Assembly: GCF_900167095.1 (NCBI RefSeq)
Contig: NZ_FUXG01000023.1
Coordinates: 1-49,453, forward strand
Direction of reading: 5' to 3'
Source of the DNA: Oceanospirillum multiglobuliferum
GTDB lineage: Bacteria > Pseudomonadota > Gammaproteobacteria > Pseudomonadales > Halomonadaceae
Length of the DNA: 49,453 nucleotides
Positions 1 through 8,727 of the stretch are shown in pieces. Position numbers and translations under genes: made by a program. The notes under the pieces are model-generated. The model was not told the DNA's origin, made no database searches, and worked only from the letters and a program-made list of their open reading frames with translations. Position 1 is the first letter of the stretch, and every line of letters starts with the position of its first letter.

Positions 1-120
1 GAATTGATTCGAGTTTGCTTACCTTGATAATCTTGTGACTTTCCAAGACCATCGAAGCAAGCGCCCACACGAATTATCTGATTGAATTTTTAAAGAGCAA
101 TTTAGTTAATCGAAGGAGAG
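1..120 (-). other. rRNA operon leader with boxA, upstream of a 16S gene lying beyond the left edge
   Basis: Read on the minus strand, this stretch carries a boxA-like antitermination signal, TGCTCTTTAAAAATT (positions 85-99). It is followed by a spacer resembling the region just before a 16S gene. In gammaproteobacterial rrn operons boxA is bound by NusB/NusE and lies about 100 nt before the mature 16S end, so 16S should begin just left of position 1. No 16S sequence is inside the window. Confidence 0.75.
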
Positions 121-157
121 ACAGAATCTCGATCACTTCGCTCAACTGAGGCTGCGT

Positions 158-187
158 ATTCTACAGAACCGAACCTCGTATTGTCAA
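158..187 (-). promoter_or_regulatory. rrn promoter P2 (leader-proximal)
   Basis: On the minus strand a perfect TTGACA (182-187) is followed by an 18-bp spacer and TAGAAT (158-163), just upstream of the boxA leader. By position it is the second of two tandem promoters feeding the leftward rRNA operon, as is usual for gammaproteobacterial rrn operons. The 18-bp spacing is slightly long. Confidence 0.6.
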
Positions 188-320
188 CCACTTTTTTCAA
201 CTTTCTTTTCAGTGCCGATCAACTCAGAAAACCGAACCAATCAAATATCGCACTCAAAAACATCAGTATAAACAAGCACTTAACACTTCCAATCAAGCCT
301 TGCCTGACTAGAGAGCGCGT

Positions 321-380
321 ATTATACGCAGCAGAATGCATTACGCAACTGTTTTTTTGAAAAAAGATAATAAAGCGTAA
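321..380 (-). promoter_or_regulatory. rrn promoter P1 with AT-rich UP-like element
   Basis: On the minus strand TTGCGT (343-348), a 16-bp spacer and a perfect TATAAT (321-326) are followed by a G+C-rich discriminator beginning ACGCGCTC. Upstream, 350-380 is a long A/T-rich run like an UP element. A short spacer with a GC-rich discriminator is the known signature of stringently controlled, growth-rate-regulated rRNA promoters. This is inferred as the main promoter of the rRNA operon leaving the left edge. Confidence 0.7.
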
Positions 381-433
381 AAATAAGAGTAGAAGTGGCG
401 AAGACGAGCAGTATTACAGGGTTTTAATACACA

Positions 434-457
434 AAAGCCCGCTAAACAGCAGGCTTT
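434..457 (-). terminator. Rho-independent terminator after ppk
   Basis: A 10-bp stem with one G-U pair and a 4-nt loop, AAAGCCTGCT / AGCGGGCTTT on the minus strand, lies about 20 nt after the ppk stop codon and is followed by a T-biased stretch. It would separate ppk transcription from the downstream rrn promoters, which point the same way. Confidence 0.7.
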
Positions 458-477
458 GTGGGTGTGTTAAGACTTAA

Positions 478-2685
478 CTAGCGCTGAGCATAAGCATCTA
501 ACAATGTTTCTTGAGCACTAACCTCATCAGTCCCTTCTGCCTGAGTTACTGCAGAGTAGCTACCATCGGTTTGCAGCACCCAGCTTTGGCAATTATCCAA
601 AAGATAGGTCTCAAGGTCATTTTTAACCCTTTGCGCCAACTTTTTAGCATTAATAGGGAAGCAAGTTTCAACTCGCTTGAACAGATTACGCTCCATCAGA
701 TCTGCACTTGCGCAGTAGATCTCTTCATTACCGCCATTCTGGAAGTAATAAACCCTTGTATGTTCGAGGAAACGCCCGACAACTGAGCGAACGGTGATGT
801 TTTCAGATACATCTTTCACTCCCGCTCTTAAGCAGCACATACCGCGAACAATCAAATTCACTTCAACACCTGCTTGCGAGGCTTTATAGAGTGCTTTGAT
901 AATTTTAGGCTCGGTTAAAGAGTTACACTTAAATATCAAGCGAGCAGGTTTTCCTTTTGCGGCCAACTCTGCCTCTCGTTCAATTTTCTCAATTAGGCTT
1001 TTGTGCAATGTAAACGGTGCGTGCAACAACTGCTTCATATTAAGGGTTTTACCCATACCCGAAAGCTGCATAAAAACCTTATGTACATCTTCACAAAGTG
1101 CTGGATCACTGGTTAGCAAGCTGTAGTCAGTATAGAGCTTCGCCGTTTTAGCGTGATAGTTACCCGTTCCTAAGTGTGCGTAATAACGAATCTTTGTGCC
1201 TTCTCGGCGTACTATGTGCATCATTTTGGCGTGAGTTTTATAAGCCACAACACCATAAATCACTACTGCACCTGCCTCTTGCAATCTGCTAGCAAGTTGC
1301 AGGTTATCTGCTTCATCAAAGCGAGCACGCAGCTCAATCACTACGGTCACTTCTTTGTTATTACGCGCAGCCTCGACTAAGGCATTTACGATTTCTGAAT
1401 CTGCACCTGTACGGTATAACGTTTGCTTAATGGCTAACACTTGTGGGTCACGAGCCGCTTCACGCAAAAGATCTTCAATTGGGGTAAAAGATTCAAATGG
1501 ATGCTGAAGTAAGATGTCATTCTGTTGCATCGCTTCAAAAATACTATTCCCACGACGCAGCGGTTTTGAAGTACCCGGTGTAAAGGGTGGGTATAATAAA
1601 TTTGGACGATTTAACTCTCCCATCACTGCCATTAAGCGATTCAGGTTTACAGGCCCTTCTACTTTGTAGAGCTCCTGATCGGTTAAGTTGAACTGCTTTA
1701 ATAGAACATCAATTAGCTCTTGCGGGCAGGTATCAACCACTTCTAATCGAACCGCATCACCATAGCGACGGGATAACAGCTCACCACGTAGAGCGCTGGC
1801 AAGATCACTCACTTCCTCAGGATCTACAATCAAATCTGCATTTCGAGTTAAGCGGAACTGATAGCAGCCCTTAACTTGCATACCTGGGAAAAGTTTATCG
1901 GCATGCGCATGGATCATCGAAGATAGGAAGACGAAATTATCCCCCACATCACTGATTTCATCTGGAACTCTAATGAGACGCGGCAATGAGCGTGGCGCAG
2001 GAATAATTGCCAAACCACCTTCGCGACCAAAGGCATCTTTACCCTCTAGTGAAACAATAAAGTTCAGGCTTTTATTCACTAGCCGCGGAAATGGATGAGA
2101 TGGATCTAAGCCAATAGGACTGATCACAGGCTGAATCTGGTCTCGGAAGTAATCAAATACCCAGTCAGACTGCTCTTTACTCCAGTTTTGCCGACGTAAG
2201 AATCGAATGTTTTCTTCTTCTAATGCAGGAATCAGCACATCATTCAGAATGCGGTACTGGCGTTCTATCTCTACATGACAGATATCACTAATGCGTCTTA
2301 ACAGCTCTTGGGGCATTAAACCGTCAATATCGCTAGTTTCACGACTGAAGGCAATTTGGCGCTTAAGACCTGCTACACGAATTTCAAAAAACTCATCCAA
2401 GTTACTACTAAAAATCAATAGAAATATCAGTCGATTAAGCAGTGGATGAGAGACATCTAGCGCCTGTTCTAGTACTCGAATATTAAACTGTAGGTGGCTT
2501 AACTCACGATTAATATACAGCTCAGGGCTGTCTAGATTAATCTCGCTATCAAGCTCACTGGCTGTTTTACCTCGCGTACCGCTGTCTGAGCGATTCACCC
2601 GTAAAATCGGGCGAGCTGCACCATCTTGCAGCCCAGTATCCTCTTGGCTTATTTCAGGTGACGTCGTTTGATTTGTCTGATCCAT
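478..2685 (-). CDS. ppk: Polyphosphate kinase 1
   Basis: PPK1 reversibly polymerises the gamma phosphate of ATP into inorganic polyphosphate at the inner membrane. The 735-residue product has the PPK N, middle and C1/C2 domain order. The autophosphorylated histidine is H485 in the motif KTHAKM, and the second catalytic histidine is H642 in FLEHTR. Their 157-residue spacing equals that of E. coli H435/H592. Compared with the ~690-residue E. coli enzyme, about 47 extra polar residues sit at the N-terminus before the conserved [10 protein letters not shown] start of the family. The ATG is preceded by GGAGG at good distance. ppk lies downstream of hemB on the same strand with an 82-nt gap, and a hairpin terminator follows. 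No convincing PhoB box is visible. Confidence 0.97.
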   Translation of the reverse strand: MDQTNQTTSPEISQEDTGLQDGAARPILRVNRSDSGTRGKTASELDSEINLDSPELYINRELSHLQFNIRVLEQALDVSHPLLNRLIFLLIFSSNLDEFFEIRVAGLKRQIAFSRETSDIDGLMPQELLRRISDICHVEIERQYRILNDVLIPALEEENIRFLRRQNWSKEQSDWVFDYFRDQIQPVISPIGLDPSHPFPRLVNKSLNFIVSLEGKDAFGREGGLAIIPAPRSLPRLIRVPDEISDVGDNFVFLSSMIHAHADKLFPGMQVKGCYQFRLTRNADLIVDPEEVSDLASALRGELLSRRYGDAVRLEVVDTCPQELIDVLLKQFNLTDQELYKVEGPVNLNRLMAVMGELNRPNLLYPPFTPGTSKPLRRGNSIFEAMQQNDILLQHPFESFTPIEDLLREAARDPQVLAIKQTLYRTGADSEIVNALVEAARNNKEVTVVIELRARFDEADNLQLASRLQEAGAVVIYGVVAYKTHAKMMHIVRREGTKIRYYAHLGTGNYHAKTAKLYTDYSLLTSDPALCEDVHKVFMQLSGMGKTLNMKQLLHAPFTLHKSLIEKIEREAELAAKGKPARLIFKCNSLTEPKIIKALYKASQAGVEVNLIVRGMCCLRAGVKDVSENITVRSVVGRFLEHTRVYYFQNGGNEEIYCASADLMERNLFKRVETCFPINAKKLAQRVKNDLETYLLDNCQSWVLQTDGSYSAVTQAEGTDEVSAQETLLDAYAQR

Positions 2686-2767
2686 TTATCATCCTCCACT
2701 TGTTATTCATATCGCCACCTGAACAAACAGGTTATTGTATTAACCATGTATACCTATCTTTGCATTA

Positions 2768-4022
<1,255 letters not shown>

Positions 4023-4853
4023 ATGACTGAAACCAGTATCAGATTGAGCATTTTTATTGCGTTACTGATTATACTCGCTATTGCACAATGGCGCTTCCCT
4101 AGACGCTCCCCTTTACAATCCGTTGCAAAACGTTGGCTGACAAACTTTTCTCTCGTTGTTGTCGATACGTTGGTTGTACGCTTCCTTTTAGGTTCTCTAC
4201 TACCTGTCTCTATTGCTTTTTGGGCAGAAGAGCACAGCATAGGGTTACTCAATCTTTGGTCTATTCCAAATGGTATCTCGGTTGTACTGAGCATTATCGC
4301 TTTAGATGGCTTAATCTATTGGCAGCATCGACTATTTCATCAGTCATCTTGGCTGTGGCGATTACATCGCATACACCACTACGACCAAGATTATGATTTA
4401 TCCACAGCCTTACGTTTTCACCCTATTGAAATCATATTCTCTGTATTCATAAAAAATATTGCGATAGTACTGTTAGGCACTCCTGCAATTGCAGTATTGA
4501 TATTTGAGGCGCTTCTAAATGGTATGGCACTGTTCAATCACGCCAATATTGCATTGCCAATCAAGTTAGATCAGAAACTACGTTTATTGTTTGTCACCCC
4601 AGATATGCATCGAGTACATCATTCAACAGAAACCAATGAGATGCACCAAAACTTTGGGTTTAATCTCAGCATCTGGGATCGTTTATTTCACAGTTATGTG
4701 GCTCAGCCAAAACTAGACCATACTGAAATGAACATTGGTCAACCTGAGTCGCCCACTTTGCCCACTAATAATTTAGGTTGGCTACTATGGGGTGCTCTAA
4801 AGCAGCCAGTTCATCGTGCAGCAAACCAGCAAAAAAATAAGCAACGTGAATAA
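4023..4853 (+). CDS. Sterol desaturase / fatty acid hydroxylase superfamily membrane protein
   Basis: Members of this superfamily are integral-membrane di-iron enzymes that hydroxylate or desaturate lipids. The 276-residue product has hydrophobic segments near residues 8-22, 41-66, 84-100 and 138-170. It carries the expected histidine clusters: H102xxxH106, H115xxH118H119, H133 (RFHP), H173 (NHAN), H196xxH199H200 and H208. The tail FNLSIWDRLFHSY matches the family's conserved end. All eight or so iron ligands appear intact, so it is probably active. The substrate is unknown and should not be assumed to be a sterol. elbB follows 72 nt downstream on the same strand, after which a strong hairpin ends the unit. 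Confidence 0.85.
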   Translation: MTETSIRLSIFIALLIILAIAQWRFPRRSPLQSVAKRWLTNFSLVVVDTLVVRFLLGSLLPVSIAFWAEEHSIGLLNLWSIPNGISVVLSIIALDGLIYWQHRLFHQSSWLWRLHRIHHYDQDYDLSTALRFHPIEIIFSVFIKNIAIVLLGTPAIAVLIFEALLNGMALFNHANIALPIKLDQKLRLLFVTPDMHRVHHSTETNEMHQNFGFNLSIWDRLFHSYVAQPKLDHTEMNIGQPESPTLPTNNLGWLLWGALKQPVHRAANQQKNKQRE

Positions 4854-4925
4854 ATTGAATACCAACTCAGGCTAACCTCTAATCACCTATTCTAAACATT
4901 GGCTCAAATGTATTTGGAGAACATC

Positions 4926-5582
4926 ATGCAGAATAAAAAAGTTGCCGTTGTATTATCTGGTTGTGGCGTTTTTGATGGTACAGAGATTTTCGAAGCCACA
5001 CTTACACTACTAAGACTCGATCAACTTAATTGTAATGTGCAATGTTTTGCACCTGACATAATGCAGCACCATGTTTTAGATCATCGTACGGGTGACTTAA
5101 TGCCAGAGCAGCGTAATGTGCTTACTGAAGCTGCACGTATCAATCGCGGAAATGTTCATGCACTAGCCGAGGCTAACGCAAATGATTTCGACGCACTGAT
5201 TATTCCCGGTGGGTTTGGTGTGGCAAAAAACCTTTCAACCTTTGCCTTCTCCGGCACAGATTGCGAGGTTAACGCTGAATTTAGCCGCCTAGTACAACAG
5301 TTTCATCAGCAGAAAAAACCTATTGGTATGATCTGCATTGCACCGACTTTACTGCCTAAGATATTAGGTCCTGGGGTTAGTTGTACTATTGGTCATGATG
5401 CCGCAACAGCAGGGAAAATTGATGAAATGGGTGGTCTCCATATCGGTTGTGATGTCGATAATATCGTTATCGACTACGAGCACAAAGTCATCACTACACC
5501 AGCTTATATGGAAGCAACAAGAATATCAGAAGCGGCTGTAGGCATATCCAAGCTTGTGGATAAGGTCATTGATCTGAGTTGA
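4926..5582 (+). CDS. elbB: Isoprenoid biosynthesis glyoxalase ElbB (ES1/DJ-1 superfamily)
   Basis: ElbB belongs to the DJ-1/PfpI class I amidotransferase-like fold. E. coli ElbB has weak glyoxalase activity and is linked genetically to isoprenoid output, but its physiological role is unsettled. The start is the ATG at 4926, preceded by TTGGAGA. An upstream in-frame TTG at 4899 has no such signal. The resulting 218 residues match the ~217-residue family length. Recognisable motifs are SGCGVFDGTE at the N-terminus, IIPGGFG in the middle and the nucleophile-elbow ICIAPTLLPK with its cysteine. Pairing with the membrane di-iron protein upstream may be an operon, but no functional link is established. 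Confidence 0.92.
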   Translation: MQNKKVAVVLSGCGVFDGTEIFEATLTLLRLDQLNCNVQCFAPDIMQHHVLDHRTGDLMPEQRNVLTEAARINRGNVHALAEANANDFDALIIPGGFGVAKNLSTFAFSGTDCEVNAEFSRLVQQFHQQKKPIGMICIAPTLLPKILGPGVSCTIGHDAATAGKIDEMGGLHIGCDVDNIVIDYEHKVITTPAYMEATRISEAAVGISKLVDKVIDLS

Positions 5583-5636
5583 GTGTAACAGCACAGAAGG
5601 ATTATAAGGCAAGTGGATTAAGCCACTCTAAGTTGC

Positions 5637-5667
5637 ACCACCATCCTTTCAGCAAAAGGATGGTGGT
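5637..5667. terminator. Perfect 13-bp hairpin between convergent genes
   Basis: ACCACCATCCTTT (5637-5649) pairs perfectly with 5655-5667 across a 5-nt loop. It lies between the end of elbB (+) and the end of the HD-GYP gene (-), where a bidirectional terminator is expected. Neither side has a clear T-run, so termination efficiency is uncertain. Confidence 0.55.
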
Positions 5668-5678
5668 ATGTCATGTTG

Positions 5679-6869
5679 CTAAATTCTGTTCTTTTTACCC
5701 ATTTGCAATGCATTAATTCCCCACAATATTGCGGGGTTCACAGCGACTTTATCCTTTTCAGAGCAGGTGGCTCGAATCGAAAATTCTTCAGACTCTGTAT
5801 TACGCCTACGCGGACTTAAAAACACATTACCATCTGGCTTACGCACACTGGCAACCAATGGCTGTTTTGGACTTTCTGTGCGACCTACCACTACGGCTAA
5901 TTCACCATTCTGTAGCTTGACGTAAACACCTGGTGGATAGAGGCCAAGTTCATGTACAAAAACTGTCGTTAAGCGTTCATCTACAGTACGTCCACGCTGA
6001 ACAAAAAGTTCTCTTAGCGTTTCTTTATATGAAACTGGCTGCCGATAAGGGCGAGGCGTCACCATCGCACAGTAAACATCTGCCAATGCAATAATTTTAG
6101 CCTCTATAGGTAACGCTTCTGCTTTTAAACGCTTAGGATAACCACTACCGTCTGGGCGCTCATGGTGCTTACGCACAAGCATTAACCACAATTCATCAAC
6201 CACACCTGCTGCTTGCAATATAGCCGCACTGATATCGGGGTGTTTTTCGATTACACCTCTTTGCTGATCGTTTAGAGGCTGCCTTTGCTGGTGTAGCTTC
6301 ACCTGATAGGAGTTCATCGCAATATTGCAAGTTAACGCTGCAGCTAACATCGACAAGCGTTGCTCTTGCTCTAGGCCTAGCCGATTGGCAATAATTTCAC
6401 ATAGCACAGCAGACTGTACTGGGTGTAATACATGATAAGGGAAGTTATCTTGAAGATGCACCGCCCCTATCATCGCATCTGCATCATGCGCTACTAAACC
6501 TTGCAGGTAGACCACTATATCCATAATCCGCTTATGAATAAGATCTTGTTGCAGGTCTTTCTTTTTTTCTAAAAGCTGAAAGAGTTCCGACAAACGTAGG
6601 CAAATATCATCAAACTCAGCAAAAGGGTTCACTGGCCGATTAAATATAATCGGCTTAAGTTTGCCCTCTTTTTCAGACTCATCATCCACTGTTTCTTGGG
6701 CGTACAAGCCCACACGAATCAGAATATCGCGCTGACGTTCGGTACGAATAATCGAACCCTTAGCCATTAGCAGTTTGCCAAACTCATCATAAACAGGCCA
6801 AGGTACTGGCTCATTAATTTTTAAGTCGACAGGAGCAATTGAGCTAAGCTCAAAATCTTTCATGATCAT
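5679..6869 (-). CDS. HD-GYP-family protein with degenerate HD motif
   Basis: HD-GYP domains are metal-dependent phosphodiesterases that hydrolyse cyclic di-GMP. This 396-residue protein has an N-terminal segment (about residues 15-60, WPVYDEFGKLLMAKG) seen in other HD-GYP proteins, a linker, and an HD-GYP-like domain at roughly 140-310. The GYP half is intact: H235-H236-E237, then D240 and G243-Y244-P245. The signature HD pair, expected after the helix ending AAALT, is replaced by T180-C181 in TCNIAMN. The metal centre therefore lacks normal ligands and the protein may be inactive or only bind a partner. A conserved-looking C-terminal segment (VKLQNGELAVVVGR) follows. It is the last gene of a unit with two diiron-type MBL proteins, 30 nt upstream. 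ATG codons at 6869 and 6863 are both possible starts. Confidence 0.8.
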   Translation of the reverse strand: MIMKDFELSSIAPVDLKINEPVPWPVYDEFGKLLMAKGSIIRTERQRDILIRVGLYAQETVDDESEKEGKLKPIIFNRPVNPFAEFDDICLRLSELFQLLEKKKDLQQDLIHKRIMDIVVYLQGLVAHDADAMIGAVHLQDNFPYHVLHPVQSAVLCEIIANRLGLEQEQRLSMLAAALTCNIAMNSYQVKLHQQRQPLNDQQRGVIEKHPDISAAILQAAGVVDELWLMLVRKHHERPDGSGYPKRLKAEALPIEAKIIALADVYCAMVTPRPYRQPVSYKETLRELFVQRGRTVDERLTTVFVHELGLYPPGVYVKLQNGELAVVVGRTESPKQPLVASVRKPDGNVFLSPRRRNTESEEFSIRATCSEKDKVAVNPAILWGINALQMGKKNRI

Positions 6870-6899
6870 CGGGTGTTACCTTAAAGCACATTCCTGCAC

Positions 6900-7694
6900 T
6901 CAAAACCGCTCATTGCGATAGATCTGATCGATATAATCGCCGCCACAACGCAGTTCACTGAACCAACCTAAAAAACGCTCAACTTGATCCTCAGGGAAAA
7001 TAGCACCATGCTGCGGCACAATCATTTTCACCTTGAGCTTACGAATCAGGTTGACCCACTTGGCACAAACTTGATTGCTATGCATGTAGCGCTTATGAAA
7101 GCCTTCCATGTACTGCAGATGCTCATCAAAATCATCCACAAACATATAACGCTTATTGGGAGGAAAAATCGCCGCACCAATATCACCTGAGAACAAAATA
7201 CCAGAGCGACTATCATACAAACTGAAGTTGCCTTCACTGTGTAGAAAATGCGCCGGAATCAAAGCGATATAGTCACCGCTATCCAAAGTGATTCGGCCAC
7301 CGTTATCTGGTACAGCCATCACTCGGTCGATATCCTCCATACCGAAGTGAGAGACAAAATGTAGCCACAATCTAGATATTAGAAGATCCGCGTCTGTTGT
7401 TTTCATCCAATATGGAATTGAAGAGCACACATCAGGATCCTGATGGGTGGCAAACAGATAACGAATCTGCCTTGGATTGATGACGCGCATAATGTTTTCT
7501 AATACATGGTGGAAAACATAAGTACCGCCCGGATCAAAAAAATACCCTTTGTCTTGATTCACAACTAAGCATTGATTAGTTTGCACAAAGGCGTCTGAAC
7601 CTTCCTGTTCTTCCCAGCCAAACCAAACCACCTGATGCTCGTCATCCTCATAGAGAATTTTGCTCTCATCAACTCGTGTAATTTTCTGATCCAT
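6900..7694 (-). CDS. Flavodiiron-like metallo-beta-lactamase-fold protein (ODP-type), second copy
   Basis: The 264-residue product is a stand-alone metallo-beta-lactamase fold with the metal-ligand pattern of flavodiiron proteins rather than hydrolases: H84-x-D86-x-D88 (motif THQDPDV), H152 (FLHSEGNF), D171 (SGDIGA) and H229 (PQHG). Spacings match flavodiiron NO/O2 reductases almost exactly, but there is no flavodoxin domain. This resembles the oxygen-binding diiron proteins (ODP) described from Treponema. The usual HxExDH is HxDxDV, so one carboxylate is Asp and the following His is absent. It is preceded by GAGGTGGG and lies 26 nt downstream of a close paralogue (7721-8494) and 30 nt upstream of the degenerate HD-GYP gene. 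O2/NO sensing or reduction is inference. Confidence 0.8.
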   Translation of the reverse strand: MDQKITRVDESKILYEDDEHQVVWFGWEEQEGSDAFVQTNQCLVVNQDKGYFFDPGGTYVFHHVLENIMRVINPRQIRYLFATHQDPDVCSSIPYWMKTTDADLLISRLWLHFVSHFGMEDIDRVMAVPDNGGRITLDSGDYIALIPAHFLHSEGNFSLYDSRSGILFSGDIGAAIFPPNKRYMFVDDFDEHLQYMEGFHKRYMHSNQVCAKWVNLIRKLKVKMIVPQHGAIFPEDQVERFLGWFSELRCGGDYIDQIYRNERF

Positions 7695-7720
7695 TGCCCA
7701 CCTCTTCTTATTGTGATGTC

Positions 7721-8494
7721 TTAGGCAAGTGCGTTGTCATAGATCTGGTCCAGCAGATCCGTCCCACACTCCAGCTGTTCTAACCATGCAAAAAACTGTG
7801 GCACCATCTCTTTCGGAATAATGGCACCGTGCTGCGGCACTATGCTGCTGATCTCTAAATGGCGCACACTTTGAATCCAGCGCCGAAGGGCCAAGTTATT
7901 ACCCATGTAACGTTTATGAAAGCCTTCCATGTAGGAGACATGAGTTTCCCAATCAGAAACCTCTAAATAACGTTCGCCCTTTGGAAATACGGCCGCCCCA
8001 ATATCACCTGTGAAAAGAATTTTTGAGCGGGTGTCATAAAAACAAAAATTACCCTCACTGTGTAAAAAGTGTGCAGGTAGTAGCTTGATATACTCGTTAC
8101 CATCAAGACGAATCTGTTTTCCATGATCTTCGATTGAGACTAACCGGCTGTTATCGCTAAAACCAAAGTGCGATACAAAACGAATCCATAGACGTGAAAC
8201 TAGTAAACGAGCATTTGTGGACTTCAGCCACAGAGTAATAGACGACAAAACGTCAGGGTCTTGGTGAGTGGCTAAAATATAGCGAATCTGGCTCAGAGGA
8301 ATATATTTGGCAACTTCTGAGGCAACTTCTGAAAAGATGTACGCTCCACCTGGATCAAATAGGTAAGCGTTATCTGCATTGATAACCAATAGTTGATTTG
8401 ATTGTACCAAGGACTCGTGCTCGTGATCCTCCCAGCCAAACCAAATAACTTGGTGCTCATCGTCCTCGTAGAGAATTTTACTTTGATCAACCAT
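7721..8494 (-). CDS. Flavodiiron-like metallo-beta-lactamase-fold protein (ODP-type), first copy
   Basis: This paralogue of the adjacent protein shares SKILYEDDEHQV at the N-terminus, THQDPDV, HFLHSEGNF, GDIGAA, GFHKRYM and VPQHGAI, so the pair is an old tandem duplication. Numbered from the ATG at 8494 the ligands are H77, D79, D81, H145, D164 and H222. A TTG six bases upstream (8500) is better spaced from AAGGA and could be the real start. The start codon lies inside a perfect inverted repeat (8482-8501). No flavodoxin or rubredoxin domain is attached, so if it reduces O2 or NO it needs a separate electron donor; otherwise it would be a sensor. It is first in the three-gene unit ending in the HD-GYP protein. 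Confidence 0.8.
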   Translation of the reverse strand: MVDQSKILYEDDEHQVIWFGWEDHEHESLVQSNQLLVINADNAYLFDPGGAYIFSEVASEVAKYIPLSQIRYILATHQDPDVLSSITLWLKSTNARLLVSRLWIRFVSHFGFSDNSRLVSIEDHGKQIRLDGNEYIKLLPAHFLHSEGNFCFYDTRSKILFTGDIGAAVFPKGERYLEVSDWETHVSYMEGFHKRYMGNNLALRRWIQSVRHLEISSIVPQHGAIIPKEMVPQFFAWLEQLECGTDLLDQIYDNALA

Positions 8495-8501
8495 GATCAA
8501 A
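8482..8501 (-). promoter_or_regulatory. Perfect 8-bp inverted repeat over the start codon of the first ODP-type gene
   Basis: TTTGATCA (8482-8489), a 4-nt spacer and TGATCAAA (8494-8501) form a perfect inverted repeat. In the mRNA it would fold into a stem with the AUG at the stem-loop junction. As DNA it could be an operator: the half-site contains TTGAT, but the gap between TTGAT and ATCAA is 8 rather than the 4 of an FNR box. Confidence 0.5.
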
Positions 8502-8651
8502 AATATCCTTATATCCAGTCAAAATAAATATCCTTCACTAAAATCAAGCAATAGCTAAATTGCCATGCCTGAAAAACAGCTGGATTATTAAAGACTAGAT
8601 ATTGAGAGAATAATTTGATCTAAAACAAAAAGAGGTGTGGTATAGCAGATC
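8495..8651 (-). promoter_or_regulatory. Upstream region of the ODP/HD-GYP unit
   Basis: This A/T-rich region must hold the promoter of the three-gene unit. AAATATCCTT occurs twice (8501-8510 and 8526-8535, 25 bp apart) with a further ATATCC between at 8511. The copy nearest the gene supplies its ribosome binding site (AAGGA on the minus strand). No confident -35/-10 pair could be chosen. Confidence 0.35.
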
Positions 8652-8717
8652 TCTTACATCTTCTTTGTAAGAAGCTGTAACAAAGTTAAGTTAGAGCCTG
8701 CATAAACCCTAACTTAA
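8652..8717 (-). terminator. Two tandem hairpins after tatC
   Basis: A 9-bp perfect stem (8686-8694 with 8709-8717, 14-nt loop) lies just after the tatC stop, and a second 7-bp stem (8652-8658 with 8666-8672) follows. They separate the tat operon from the ODP/HD-GYP unit on the same strand. Neither has a long T-run, so they may terminate weakly or only protect the mRNA end. Confidence 0.4.
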
Positions 8718-8727
8718 TCTATAAAAC

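Noticed and set aside
2686-2767. PhoB box upstream of ppk and an ACCTG/CAGGT hairpin
   Set aside because: No tandem CTGTCAT-like repeats are visible, and the 5-bp hairpin has no T-run. Either could occur by chance.
8482-8501. FNR box at the ODP-type gene
   Set aside because: TTGAT and ATCAA are 8 bp apart rather than 4, so it is not a canonical FNR site. It is reported only as an inverted repeat.
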